A DNA stretch of 64,000 nucleotides from Macrophomina tecta. Taxonomy: Eukaryota; Ascomycota; Dothideomycetes; Botryosphaeriales; Botryosphaeriaceae. Where the stretch lies: contig JAKSGN010000023.1 in assembly GCA_024180945.1 (NCBI GenBank), forward strand, positions 682,001 through 746,000, read 5' to 3'. The notes beneath the pieces were generated by a model, which was not told the origin of the DNA, ran no database searches, and was given only the letters and a program-made list of their open reading frames with translations. The position numbers and the translations under genes were made by a program. Shown piece by piece: positions 10,568 to 21,413 of the stretch. Every line of letters starts with the position of its first letter. The first letter of the stretch is position 1.

Positions 10568-10857
10568 TGTCAACCAGAATCCCCTTGTTTTTTAGGCAAC
10601 ACTTATTGTCAGACTTTCTTGCCTTACTACCTCAGGCATCTCATTTATCTCGAATATTCTATCCTTTAGGCAACAACATTTTTGATGTCCAACCCCGCAT
10701 CGACACTCTCCCTCGGATCTTTAGTATCCTCGGTTATGTAGCTATCACTTATGTATATAAGCAAGCCTACCGGCCTCCCTCTTAGGAGGCAGGCAGAAAT
10801 TCGATTCTCTCTTCTGACCTCACCGAGTTCGGGCCTGAGGCCCACCCAAATTCGACA
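10568..10857 (+). repeat. Copia-1 3' LTR
   Basis: 290-bp copy identical by eye to the 5' LTR, followed directly by the CCACT target duplication at 10858-10862. The 62 bp between the pol stop (10505) and this LTR contain only the purine tract and its approach. Confidence 0.95.
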
Positions 10858-11872
10858 CCACTTCATAGCTGATCATCGCCAAGTTCAAAGTGCTCTCCAC
10901 TCGTGAAGCACAGACTTCGGCAACATCAAGGCAACAGCAGAGATACGGGAATGTAGAATTCTCTGGACAGGATGATTGCAGGGAGCCCGGCCTAGAGCTG
11001 GCAAGATCAGGTGTCCAGAGAATGGCTGGGCTATCGCGAAAGCGGAGGACCGCTCCGTATGGGGCTAGAAGTCATCCAACCCAGAATTCATTGCAGCAAT
11101 ACTGATCAGCTGAAGGCCAATGCCTGACATGCAGGCCCTTGTGATTTAGGAACACTGACTGGCCCGCTATGTCCACATACGGGATCATCGACTTTTGATC
11201 CGTTCTTCACCTGTTTAGTTCACTTCACCGACTCAGCTATGGCGACGACCTTGAACTTCGCTGGCGGGATTTCTACTTTTGCCTTTCTGTCTTATCAGTA
11301 GATACTCACTATTCACTTAACCATCCTTTACCATATGAGCCTTAGATTGCCCTAATCCCACTTACTGTTATACAAAACCAAACAGTCAGACTGATCTTCC
11401 TATAATAGTTGTATAGAGGCGACTCCCATAAGCGACAAGACGTGCATCTCGTCATCTCGCGTCGCTTCGGAAGAAGTGGCCTGGACGGGTGTGCTTAAGC
11501 GGAGACACTACTTGTTTCCACAAGCGCTCATACCGCTGGGATTTCAGCCTATCGTAAACATGTTAGGGTCCTTGTTCCATTCTTAGTACGCTGGTCCGTG
11601 AATGGCCCGGCTACTCAGCGTACCAGTGCTAGCGCCGGAGTACAGGACTCTACCTGCTCATCGATATCGCGCCGAAGCGGTACATGGGACTCGAATCCCG
11701 CGGAGTCGGTGACACGCAAGTGTCCAGAAAAGGGACGAACGCGGCCTTCCTGCTGCGGAAGACACGCATGACCGTGATAACGTACCACTGTGGATCGCTA
11801 TTGGAGCACTTACAGGCTATTTGCCTCATTTCACAGGGCAATGGAGCTTACGGATGTAACCCGACGCGGAGA
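10858..11872. other. no firm gene right of Copia-1
   Basis: A plus-strand frame (10890-11105) lacks a convincing start and family. The rest to 11872 is short frames only. GGGACTCGAATCCCGC at 11689 resembles a tRNA T-arm on the minus strand, but no tRNA could be folded around it. Confidence 0.4.
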
Positions 11873-13310
11873 CCTAGCGGTCGAGTGGCCTCCACAGTGC
11901 TGGCTGTCTCTCAGAGTGTGTCCGGTCTTTCCAGCGGCGTGTTATAATCCACATCAATACAGTGCAGGAAGCGACGAGGTTCTGTTGGTCAACACAGAGC
12001 AATAGAAAGACGCGATAAGGCCTACAGAGACGTTCGACGAAACTATAATTGGTAAATCATGTTTTTAATGCCTATGCATTTGTAATCTCTTATATTAGCT
12101 CACCAGCCGACTTAGGTCATTGGGGTTCTGGTGCCGTAGGATTGGCCATCTTCCTCTTTAGGTAGGTTTCAGCCTTTCTTAGAAGCTTCATGGTCCGGAT
12201 ATCTGTTACAAGCATCCTCTTCTCCAGTTGGTCGATCCGCCTGTCCAAAAGAGCAAGGCTTTCCAGACTGGACGCCCTGGATTTTGTCCCACCATCTGAT
12301 CCCTTAGATGCCGATACCGGTTGTGTGCTGGAACAGTGAGACCGCCGCAGCTCATGTCTCTGTGTTGTGTCAGTAGCGTGCGAAGGCCCTTGCAGACGAG
12401 GATAATATGTACCTGCGAGATAGAAGAGTGAGCCGTGCGGCGAAGCCTCTGAGATGGCCTGGAGATGTAGTTTACTCGAACTGCCTTAGGGCTTCCGGAG
12501 GTACGGGAGGAAGGGACTTGGTGTGAGGTAAGTGTGAGAAGCATTTTCAAGGCCACTGAGTAGGGGAACGGAGCCGCAGATAGGGAGCAAGGCGGAGGTC
12601 GGGATTTGAGGAAGAAGTGTTTGGGCAAACAGAGGGATAAAATTGAGGATTCCGGGAGGCTCAAATATGACGGGGCGCTTAAAAATGATTGGGCAGTCTA
12701 GATGTGGTGGGCGGCCGAGAAGTGATGGGCCCGCTCGGCCATGGCTAACAATGAGCCAGGAAGATGGTGCCACCGCCTATCGTCCAGGTCCGTTATGTCG
12801 GTAAGCCTAGTATTGCGCACAGAGCTCGCGGAAATGAATCAGTCCCTCTAATTCCCCAAACCAAGCTGGTCAAGCTAGCCGACGAAAGCAGCTTTATCCA
12901 CTGGATGCGGGAGTTCAGGGATGTCAATCCGCAGGCGCCTGAATCGCTCATTCACCTCGATGGTCATCCGGAGATGCCAGTGATATTGCACCCGCGGTGT
13001 TGGGGCTCCCTCAGAGCTCCTGTGCCGCATGCGGCCTACAAAGCAAGGCGGATAGTCCTGGGAATCATCCGGTTTGGGGTTCTTGACAGAGAGCGCGAGG
13101 GGTCTTCGGCTGCGGAACCGACGAAGGTCATTACGACGTGAGAGATAGCCTATACGTTCCTCATAGGGCTGGCTTCTCCAATGTTCCGTGGCATCGATTG
13201 TTGGCACTACCGGCGCGCATGACGCTGCTGGCTCACGGTGGAAGAGCGGACCTTCGTAGCCAACTTGAAAGTAGCAGCCTATACTAATGCTTGTGAGACG
13301 GCATTCGCAG
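11873..13310 (-). repeat. R1 repeat, copy A
   Basis: About 1.44 kb that aligns by eye, in reverse orientation, with copy C at 34433-36015, including about 240 bp of non-coding sequence downstream of the coding part. Copy B (18647-19805) matches the middle and right part. Copy A is the most diverged of the three. No terminal inverted repeats, LTRs or poly-A tail were found at its ends, so the mobilising mechanism is unknown. It carries a broken copy of the R1 gene. Confidence 0.8.
12117..12742 (-). pseudogene. R1 coiled-coil gene, copy A (one nonsense codon)
   Basis: Exon 1 runs 12742-12413, the intron is 12412-12360 (53 nt, GTACAT donor, CTGAC branch, ACACAG acceptor) and exon 2 is 12359-12117. 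Spliced, the frame is 191 codons with one TAG at codon 15 (12700-12698). It encodes a Ser/Pro-rich N-terminus, a basic patch (VRVNYISRPSQRLRRT) and a C-terminal charged coiled coil beginning LALLDRRIDQLEKRM. Frame, splice sites and coiled coil are conserved in copy C, which is strong evidence of former coding. Function unknown. Confidence 0.6.
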
Positions 13311-13422
13311 GTACCGAGAGAGATATGGTGAGTAGTGAAAGTGCCTGTAACTAAGACAGCTGGAATAGAACTATTTGCCATGACACAGGATAAATGGAGG
13401 AGAATTCTGGAGCAAACCTAGG

Positions 13423-13770
13423 TCATCTCATGTCATTACCGGCGAAGATCAAATCTCGTACAGGCATTGTTGGCACCACAAATCTAGAGAGTTCTGTTAT
13501 CATCTTAATCGCATCATTCGGAGCTGTAACAATAATACCGATTGAATTAAACCGCATTTGAAAGTCGGCTTCATTAAATTTATAGATGTCTTCCTCCACG
13601 GTCCCATATTTTGCGATAGCGTTTTGTACCAGCTCAACCCACCGTGCGATGAGCTCTACGTACTTGAATTTGGCTCTGTAGTAACCGTACTTGGGCTCAA
13701 GACATGTTTCTAGCTCGGGAGTCCGTTTCACGAAGTTTGAGGCCCATCGACGCCAACCTTGCCTCCGGCG
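13423..13770 (-). pseudogene. relic of a Fot1/pogo-type transposase
   Basis: The translated frame reads WASNFVKRTPE, then KYGYYRAKF, then AIAKYGTVEEDIYKFNEADFQM. This follows the pogo/Fot1 order of a CENP-B-type DNA-binding domain end (NFVKR.PE), the KYDYQRA segment and the first catalytic block (IYNFDETGF). Here the catalytic block has become KFNEADF and the rest of the DDE domain is missing. The intact-length relative at 61203-62837 has NFVNNHDE, KYDYQRARCEDP and NFDETGF in the same spacing. An old, non-functional fragment. Confidence 0.7.
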
Positions 13771-14286
13771 TAACTAGCGAGTAGCTTATTCGCCACATCT
13801 TCGACAGCGCGAAGTCGGGGTGGAAATCCTCGCGGTTATAGGTCGAGAACACGTTCAGTAAGAATTTCATCTTCCGTAAAGGTGAGTTTTAAGAGTTGGG
13901 CGCGCAACTGCATCGCGAAGCGATCCCGGTGTGTCGCCGATTAAGGGCTAATCGATCAATATGATACGCCTTCGCAGCGCCCCGAATACTTTGAATCTAG
14001 CCTTGATAGACAGCTTGATTCGCTAAGGATATATTCTATTCATAGTAGATGGATCGAGTCTGTTGTGATTGTTGCATTAACACAACGCGTTTTGTTTTGG
14101 GGTGGCTCACTCGCTTATCCGACACCTTACGGTTATCATTTACCGAACGGTTTTCATCTTATAAAGGCGAAGCTAGCCGTCACTATCTCGGAACCGGATC
14201 TTAGATCTTCCGTGCCCCTCTTCCCTAACAGCCAACTCAGCAAGTGCTAGCCTTGAAAACCCAAACGGCCAACATTCGAGACACCC
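13771..14286. other. no recognisable gene
   Basis: AT-rich intergenic sequence with no open frame above 60 codons supported by start or splice signals. It ends at the promoter region of the gene at 14287. Confidence 0.5.
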
Positions 14287-14783
14287 ATGGCCTCCTCCCG
14301 AGAGCAACAACACCTGGGCAAGATTGCTCTCTCCAAGGATGCCCATAAAGCCACAAAATCTCTTGGCGGCCTCCTAGCTGGCGACGGAATCCCATGGGAA
14401 CCTCGCGATCAGAAGGAAGAAGAGTGGAAGCTGGACTTGGAAAAGAACTCGCAGCTTTATGAAGAGGTCGAGACCAAAATGGCAAAAATATTTGAATCTT
14501 TAAAAGTAAGTGATACGTTCCTAGAGTCAAGCTTGATTGTACTAAAATGGTTTAGATCGGTCCAGAAATGGACGTCTCGTATGGCTTCGCGCGCTTTTAC
14601 CACGTTGTTCCGTTAAGACTATGCCGCATAATAGCTGTACCCTTGGATTTGGGTAATTATGGCGGAAATAAAGACCAAGAACAAATTTTACGAGACGGCT
14701 TTGCAACATACATCGACAAATACGGGACAGAAATGCCTCGGGACTCAATTATCCTATATATAAAGCTAGGAAAGGACAAATAG
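14287..14783 (+). CDS. hypothetical protein, 148 aa, two exons
   Basis: Exon 1 is 14287-14505, the intron 14506-14555 (50 nt, GTAAGT donor, TTTAG acceptor, ACTAAAAT branch-like site) and exon 2 14556-14783. The splice is phase 0. The N-terminal half is charged and helical (KLDLEKNSQLYEEVETKMAK). The C-terminal half is more globular, with VVPLRLCRIIAVPLDLGNYG and a YIDKYG segment. No signal peptide or recognised domain. It converges with the three-exon gene ending at 14929 (145 bp between the stops). Confidence 0.7.
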
Positions 14784-14928
14784 GACATGATCAACTCGTC
14801 CGATCCCACCTGATCCACGAATACCAGTCATCATCTTTGCAATTCTGGAACTCGATCTCAGCCTGTTCCACCGGCAATGGTCCGACTTCTATTGATTTAT
14901 CTACGGATGAAGGCGGATTAGCATTGAC

Positions 14929-16692
14929 CTATATTGTGTGACTATTCAACTTACCATTGCTCACTCTGCATTCTCCTACCTGTTCGCTACCACTTCCTTG
15001 CCAGTCCGCAGGTTGTTGCGCGGATGGCTCGTCTTCGTGTCCACTCTCATTTAAACTACCGGGATTGCACGTCGGATTTGTTGGCGGAGGGGTACAGAAC
15101 AAGCCCAGCTCGTCATCTATCCGGCGGGCCATCGCTGGTGCTGTTTCATATGTAACAGATTCGATGCTGTGTCCGCTGCCATCAGTAGGAGCTCTACAGT
15201 CTTCGGCTAGCGAGCTTCTGTGAGCATCCTCATAAGATTGGACTCGGCCGCTTCTCAGACTAGCTAGATCAACGTGATCCTTCAGAGCATCCATTAGGAA
15301 TGATTTAGCCTCCGCTAGCTCTTCGTAGCTCCAGCCTACTAGGATAAGGCCCCGGATGATAGCTTTTGAGGCTAAAAAGCTACGGTGGCGTCGTTTTCCT
15401 TCTTCACCGTCGACCTTCTGTGCTTCGTCAAGAACCGCACGGCGATATTCGCAAAGATCTTTAGCATCTTCATCTGTGAGTAATCTCCACCTATAATAGT
15501 GATAGTCAGTATATGATTCAAAAGCATATATGTTATTACTTACGCAGTTTTTCCTTTCGTGTTAACTTCTGCTATCCAGGCGGGACCCAGGCTAAGAAGT
15601 ACGTAGTACTTCTTTGCTATATCAAGACAATAACCGATACTCTCAATTCCCCACTCATTGCCCACTTTCTCTTTGATGTACGACTGTAAGGTGACTCCGT
15701 GTGGTAACTGTATTTTCCTGGAAGAGGCGTGGTAATTTTTCACAACTTCCATTTCGTGCATCAGCATTAGATACCAGATACGACGCTCAATCGCGATTGT
15801 ATGCTTCTTAGCACCCAATTGTTTCCAAACTTGAGCAATTTGGCAGAGTCGGGCCTTGTGACCTGAGCTATGCTGCTTTGGAGTGAGTTCAGTGCTTTTC
15901 CACGCAAGCTCGAGGCACTCTTCACTGATCAGTTCTGTTTCAGGAAGAAAGGTCGTGTAGGCCTTTTGCAAATAATTATACCTGCGATTCGCTCGAAAGC
16001 ATTCTTCGAACGTGGGGATATTGGTTCCGCAAGCCCTCGACTGCTCTAGTATGGCAGGAACGCTATGTTCTTGACTTGGGACTGTGCCTCCCGCTGTCTG
16101 ACGCTTCGAATGTCCGGTATTAGCCCCGTCTGAAATTTTTTGTCGTTTATTGTTGATTAGAGAGACCGGATTACTCCGCCGTTTCTTCGTGCTGTCGAGC
16201 TGGCATCCGTTGATCAAGTTGGAAGCAGTACCAATGCTAGCACTTGATTGGCTCAGGGGTGAATATGTGATCGCTCGAAGCTGGGAATCTGAGTTCAGAT
16301 CTAAAGGCACCCTTGGTCCCAAGTTATGTTGTTGCAACGATATCCGATCTCCGGAGGACCATGTTTTACAGGGCAAGATCGTCTCGTATGGAACTCTGAC
16401 TGATAAGGTTTGGTGGTCTGCAGGCTGTTGGGTTGAGGCCAACGACCGCTCTAAGTCGCAAAGTGGAGGTAATTGATGTGAAGGCAGTCTAGAAAGCCCG
16501 TAGTCGCGAAGCTGCTCATTTGTGAGAGCTTCGAACAGGCTTGCTAGAAAGGCTCTTCCATCCTCGGTTTAGTTAGTGAAAACATTGAACTACGGTCGGA
16601 GGTTTACTTACAGGTGACTGGTATGGTTCTGGACTATGTGCGATGCCGCAAAGAGCGCGCAAGCAATCTTGAGGTTTAGAATGTACAGACAT
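14929..16692 (-). CDS. hypothetical nuclear-type protein, 553 aa, three exons
   Basis: Exon 1 is 16692-16612 (27 codons), intron 16611-16563 (49 nt, GTAAGT, CTAAC branch), exon 2 16562-15544, intron 15543-15491 (53 nt, GTAAGT, CTGAC branch, TATAG) and exon 3 15490-14929. Phases agree at both junctions and give a continuous 553-residue protein. I chose the start because exon 1 is the only upstream frame that joins in phase. Residues 130-150 carry a bipartite basic signal (KKRRSNP then NNKRQK). The middle is helical and rich in Trp/Tyr (RIWYLMLMHEME). The C-terminal third is acidic and low in structure. No known domain; nuclear function inferred only from the basic signal. Confidence 0.8.
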
Positions 16693-18646
16693 AGTCTCAA
16701 CAATGGTTTACGCAAAAGTAGTATCTCGCCGGTCTATCAGTTGATTATGAGAAACGTGCGATATACGGAGGGGCGTTCGACAGTGGTATCCGAGGTGTGG
16801 ACACTTCCAATTTTCAGCAAGGAATAATGCCGAATATCGCCGACCATTTTCCTCATAAACGTGCTCGGAGAGATGCTCGGCCTAATTTAACCGAGATGGC
16901 CACCGCATCTCCTACCTCGGACCGGCTACTTGTTCTCATCAAGCCTGTGTGCGGGCGGGGGCGCGTCATCATGCTGCAGCTGGCTAGTTAATGCCATGTT
17001 AACTGCGTTAGCAATCCGAACGTCGACGCATAGCGTGATCATAAATATAGACTCTTGCGCACAGCGGTAGCGCAGGTTTCTGCCTTCGTCCTCCACGCCA
17101 GTACTTCGCAGCCGCGACCGCAAGTATGGCAGCGCATCGCAAGTGCATCGGGAGGTTAAGTGCATAGAAGTGCGGAAAAGAAAAAAAAACGCTTGCGTGT
17201 CAAGATCCGGTCATAATGCTTACCGGACGAAGCGGGAGTGTAGCGTAACCATCACGGCGACAGCGGGGATGGCGATGAGTCAGGTCACAGCATGCCACCA
17301 CGCCAGCGAGAAACCCGTTCCTACGTCCGGTTAGCTCAGGCGTGACCCTCATTCGAAGCTGACCCCGGTGGTCCCTACAGCTGCCTACATGTAGGATATT
17401 AAACAATAATAACCCGCGGGACGTGAAGATAACGCCGAAATTTGCGGTAAGAGGTACCAGGGCCTTACAGGATTCAAGGCCATTGAGGGAATTTAAGGAG
17501 CGCAGCACTAATGCCGGTCGAAAAGATGCTAATCTATGCTACTTCGTGAAGCTGCCCGTGTAGTGGCTACTGGACATTGGACGGCTCCGCTTTTCTTTAC
17601 GTGGTGGATACTTTGCATGGTGGGATGGAGGATTGAAGCAATTGTGTCTTTTTTAAGTGGACTGCTCCGAGATTTGATGGATGGGGAATGAGTTGCAAAC
17701 ACGGCTGATTTGGACGTTGTAAGGCGGTGAGATGATTGGTTCCCCGCGACCGGGTGTATCGCGGGCACGGCAACGCCAGCGACAGCTGTGCTGTCCATGA
17801 TAAAACAGGTTAGCTGAACTGAGATGTATCGTTGGCGTGCACGCTACTCCTTATGGCGTGTCGTTCTACTGTGCACCTACGGAGACAGTCTCCCTGTTGT
17901 CGAGGCTCCGTTATTTGAATAGATGGGACAGCGTTACCGTGCTGCGTAGCGTGGCGAGGGATACTAAGGCAATTCTATCGATCCGTCTCGCTACGCCCTG
18001 CAACACTACAGTAGAGGGACACGTAACGTGGCGCCCTTGCAAAATGCTGCATAACCGGCCTCAGAAGAATAAGCCTGATATGACTAAGACCACATTTATG
18101 CAAACGCAGTTGTCGGAGATGTATTCGGCCTTAACTTTTAACTCACAATTCGTGGTCTCTCTGCATCATGCACGCCTGCTACACCCGACTAGCCCTTTAA
18201 TTCTAAGCGTATGGCCCGAGCATAGTGCTTTAGCTAAGTATATGCCCTAGGCATTTTGCAGCTCCGACGAAGATGGCTCAGCGAAGACAGATTTACCTTT
18301 TCGGTTCGTGCTATCCTTCGCCTTTAGCTAAGTTGACGTGGTGTCGGTGCAACTCATAACATTTTCGATATGCCTCGTGGTTCCCAATGTGCTCTGCGGC
18401 GTAGGGAACGGAATGAACCCTACGATAGTGAGTCTCAATTTTTATATAATGTTGAACAGTGAGGAATTGAGGTTCACTGCTGCCTCATTGAATAGTGTTG
18501 AAGCGACAGTATATATACATGATAGTGGGGAGGGTACATGAGGTGATGATGGTGTCTTGGTGGTGTGATGCTAAAAGTATAAAACTGGTGGCTGAAAAGA
18601 TACGAATGACGGCAATCCGTAACGGCAATGGTGGTGATGGTTGACA
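16693..18646. other. no firm gene; two weak open frames
   Basis: The only frames worth naming are 17529-17798 minus (89 codons from an ATG, Ser/His-rich) and 17837-18250 plus (137 codons). Neither has a family, and the second has no ATG context or splice support. Long CG-containing stretches suggest unmethylated or recently arrived sequence. Nothing else identified. Confidence 0.4.
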
Positions 18647-19130
18647 CCTTCCGGACTGGACACCCTCGATTTCGCCCCACCTTCTGATCCCTCAGATATC
18701 GATACCGTTTCTGTGCTGGAATAGCGAGATCGCTGTAGCCCTTGTCTCTGTGCTCTGCATCAGCGGTGTGCGAATGCTCTTGCAGGCGAGGATAATACAC
18801 ACCTGCGCGATGGAAGAGCCAGGAGCCCTGCGGCGAAGCCTCCAAGACGGCCTGGACATGTAGTTTACTCGAATACGCTTAGGGTTGCTGGAGGTGCGGG
18901 AAGAAGAGGCTTGGTGAGAGGTAAGTGAGAGAAGCATTTTTAAAGTCACTGAGCAGGAAAACAGAGCCGCGGATGGGGAGCAAGGCGGAGGTCGAAATGG
19001 CGAGGGAGAAGATTTGGGCAAACGGGGAGATATAGATGAGGATGTCAGGCAGCTAAAATATAACGGGGCGCTTAGACATGATGTGGCAACGGAAATGCGA
19101 TGGGCGACTGAGATGGGCCCGCTCAACCGT
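18647..19130 (-). pseudogene. R1 coiled-coil gene, copy B (3' truncated)
   Basis: Exon 1 ends at 18803; the intron is 18802-18748 (55 nt, GTGTGT donor, AGCACAG acceptor) and exon 2 starts at 18747 and is cut at 18647. The position matching the copy C start is ACG instead of ATG, and the coiled coil is lost. The basic patch (IRVNYMSRPSWRLRRR) and the Ser-rich linker remain open, so this copy decayed by truncation rather than by scattered stops. Confidence 0.6.
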
Positions 19131-19261
19131 GGCGAATGATCAGTCAAGGTGCTGCTGCCACCGCCTGTCGTCCAGATCCATGATGTCGGCAAGCCTAGTA
19201 TCGCGCACAGAGCTCAAGGACTGGAATCATTATTCCGTTTCCCCAAGCTTAGTTGGTTTAG

Positions 19262-19582
19262 CTAGCCGACGAGACCGGCCTCAATCAATATGTGCGAGGG
19301 TTCAGGGGTGTGGACCCGCAGGCGCACGAATCGCTCCTTCGCCTCGATAGTCATCCGGAGACGCCGGTATTGTTGCACCCGTGGCGTCGGGGCGCCCTCA
19401 GAACTGCTGTGCCGCATGCGGCCTGCAACGACGGCCGGATAGTCCTGGACATCATCCAGTGTGGGGGTTCCTGACACAGAGCGCGAGGGGTCTTCGGCTG
19501 CTGAGCCAACGGGGTTTAGTGCGGTGAGAGAGACAGCCTGTGCATGCCTCACTGGGTTGGCTTCTCTAGTGCTTCGTGGCAT
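19262..19582 (-). CDS. R1 upstream open frame, copy B
   Basis: A 106-codon frame ending in a conserved TAG. Its last 75 residues (TLDDVQDYPAVVAGRM, then RVQQYRRLRMTIEAKERF) recur almost unchanged at 34760-34975 and, more diverged, in copy A at 12875-13100. Conservation of frame and stop across three copies suggests a real coding exon of the R1 element. The start is uncertain and the frame may be spliced to the downstream R1 exons. No known domain. Confidence 0.45.
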   Translation of the reverse strand: MPRSTREANPVRHAQAVSLTALNPVGSAAEDPSRSVSGTPTLDDVQDYPAVVAGRMRHSSSEGAPTPRVQQYRRLRMTIEAKERFVRLRVHTPEPSHILIEAGLVG

Positions 19583-19805
19583 CGAGTGTGGGCGCTGCCG
19601 GCGCGCGTGACGCTGGTGGCTGACTGTAGCGGACCGGACCTTCGTGGTAAACCTAAAAGTAGCAGTCCATACTAATGCTGGTAAGACGGCCTTCGCAGGC
19701 GGTGCTTAATCACTTACCTCATGACGCTTGTTGCCACTTTCATCTTGTGCCCACGGCTTTCCCGCCTCTTTGGTGTTTGGGTCCTCAAAGGAAGAGGCCC
19801 GCCGG

Positions 19806-20202
19806 CATTTACCAGAGGACACCCCGGAGATTGTCAAGCCACCTTGATCCTCTTGTATCTTTTTGGATCCTTCTTCACCACTTAGTCTCTAGAGTTGGCA
19901 TGGATTTCTTAGAGGACCACTTTCCTGGCTGGTTAGTGTTGCTGCATTTGTCAATCACACGCGAACGTATCAATGCTAGAACTGGCACGATTACCCAAGC
20001 GGAAGCAAGCCGAGAGATGCCACACCACATGCCGAGTATGCATAAAGTTGTTCCAGCAAGGATAACGTCCTACTGCTGACTGAGGCCTTGATGCTCCTGT
20101 TTTGTCATGGCGGAGCTGACACCCATCCAAACGGGTATCCATAGCCGTCACGGGGGCCTGAATGATACTGCAGTGCGCGAGACATGTATGGCTTTGTCTA
20201 AT
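19806..20202. other. no recognisable gene
   Basis: Between R1 copy B and the SINE-like copy. Short frames only, and no repeat match found elsewhere in the window. Confidence 0.4.
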
Positions 20203-20345
20203 TTGTTTAGGCACGATCAGCCACTAGGCTGATCGTTGCTGTACCTCTTGTCGACTGGCTTGCGGCTCGCAGTTGACAGGAGGTTGGCGCAATGCCTTGC
20301 GGCGCCAATGGAAGCCCAACACTTTTGGACGACTGTAACACACAG
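20203..20345 (+). repeat. SINE-like repeat S1, copy 1
   Basis: Shares with 30150-30295 and 38994-39112 the order: hairpin GATCAGCC-ACTA-GGCTGATC (20215-20234), then TGTCGACTGG, then a tRNA-like A box (here TTGGCGCAATG), then CCCAACAC. It ends in GTAACAC. This copy has the most degraded A box. No flanking duplication could be identified. Confidence 0.55.
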
Positions 20346-20519
20346 TTCTCCGCTTCTCATAACTCGCATTTATGCAGCTTAATCCGCTCGGAGATGTTCT
20401 TCAGGCTGCATAGACCTTACCAGGCGTGGTTTTGCATAGCTTTCACCTCCTTGTCGATGTAACACTGAGTGATCACGAGATGCCGGTTGACAGAGTAGAT
20501 ATTCTAGTCCCTCCCTCAG

Positions 20520-21325
20520 TCGAGGCTTGAATTTTGTGAATAGTCAGCGGATCCAGCATGTCATCAACCAAGAGCATTCAAGCTCTCAGGACCGCAAAGG
20601 CTGGGAGTCGAGTTCCAGTCAGTGATATATCGCAGCCCAAGCTCCATGGAATCCATTCAGATCATCTAAACCCAGCGTCTGCTAAAACACCCGAGGAACG
20701 TACTGCTAGAACTGCCCGGCGCCCGCCTACAGAACTTCTCTCGAACGTCGCGCATCTTGTCAATGGAGGCTCGCTGGACTATGTCCTTCGCACTGGATAT
20801 GACAACAACAAAGAAAATGTCATACGGTCTCCGGGTGTGGATTGTCGCCAGAGCTCGATCGAGCCTCCTGGTGAAGGTTCCTGCCGTGGTTGTCTCGAGG
20901 ATTTGTCGCCGTGTGGTGGCCATCGCTTCTTTACTCCGTGCGATAACGGCGGGCCGCGTTCTCGTGTTCTCTACGGCGGGTGCGCCTTTCTCGGGGGGCG
21001 CGGGCGAGCTCGTCCGCTTTCTCGTTCCTGGAGACCTTCTCATGGGCCGCAGAAACTCCGTTCTCAGAACGGCACGAAAAACAAGGGATTTTCCCGGAAA
21101 ATGCCGGAATCCCCACAAGACACCCGAGCAGGAGTTAGGGAAAAATTTGACTGCGTATCAGACGTGAGAGACACTGCCCCAGACCTTGCCCCCTCTAGTG
21201 TATAGCTATAGGTAGAAAGGGCACGTCCTATGCCCCTAGGGAGGCGCTAAGGGAATTCCCCGCATAGACGGAGGAGTCACCCGCCGGACGTTAAATAGTA
21301 TCAAATCAAATCAAATCAAATCAAA
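20520..21325 (+). mobile_element. retroposon relic with (TCAAA)5 tail
   Basis: GC-rich sequence with a frame at 20558-21205 (215 codons from ATG, low complexity after residue 95). It is followed by 95 bp of non-coding sequence and five perfect TCAAA units at 21301-21325. A short tandem repeat abutting a 3' end is typical of target-primed non-LTR retrotransposons whose tail is not poly-A. I see no reverse transcriptase motif in what remains, so the family is unassigned and the left boundary is approximate. Confidence 0.4.
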
Positions 21326-21413
21326 ATTACCGGCCCTCTACCGAAGGTAGACCAGAGGACTGATCTATCCAGACTGTATAGACTTTCCTATGTATATAAA
21401 CCACACTCCTTAG

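Larger units (their letters stand above)
5500..10857 (+). mobile_element. Copia-1: intact Ty1/copia LTR retrotransposon
   Basis: A 5358-bp element bounded by two 290-bp LTRs (5500-5789 and 10568-10857) that I read as identical, starting TGTCAACC and ending TTCGACA. It is flanked by a perfect 5-bp target-site duplication, CCACT (5495-5499 and 10858-10862). It has a primer-binding site directly after the 5' LTR, one uninterrupted gag-pol frame and a purine tract against the 3' LTR. Protease, integrase, reverse transcriptase, RNase H order identifies Ty1/copia. Identical LTRs and an open frame imply a recent and potentially active insertion. Confidence 0.97.
18647..19805 (-). repeat. R1 repeat, copy B (truncated)
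   Basis: Closely matches copy C (34433-36015) in reverse orientation from the R1 end near 19805 down to 18647. There it breaks off inside exon 2 of the R1 gene, right after a VSSPEG-coding stretch. The abrupt break shows a deletion or rearrangement on the left side. The right 165 bp (19640-19805) are the module also found alone at 22266-22466 and 30328-30535. Confidence 0.8.

Noticed and set aside
11680..11780. Possible tRNA gene (T-arm-like GGGATTCGAGTCCC on the minus strand)
   Set aside because: No A box at the right distance and no acceptor or D-arm could be paired; at most a decayed tRNA-like fragment.
20666..21118. 150-codon minus-strand frame
   Set aside because: Shadow of the GC-rich retroposon relic; no family and no start context.
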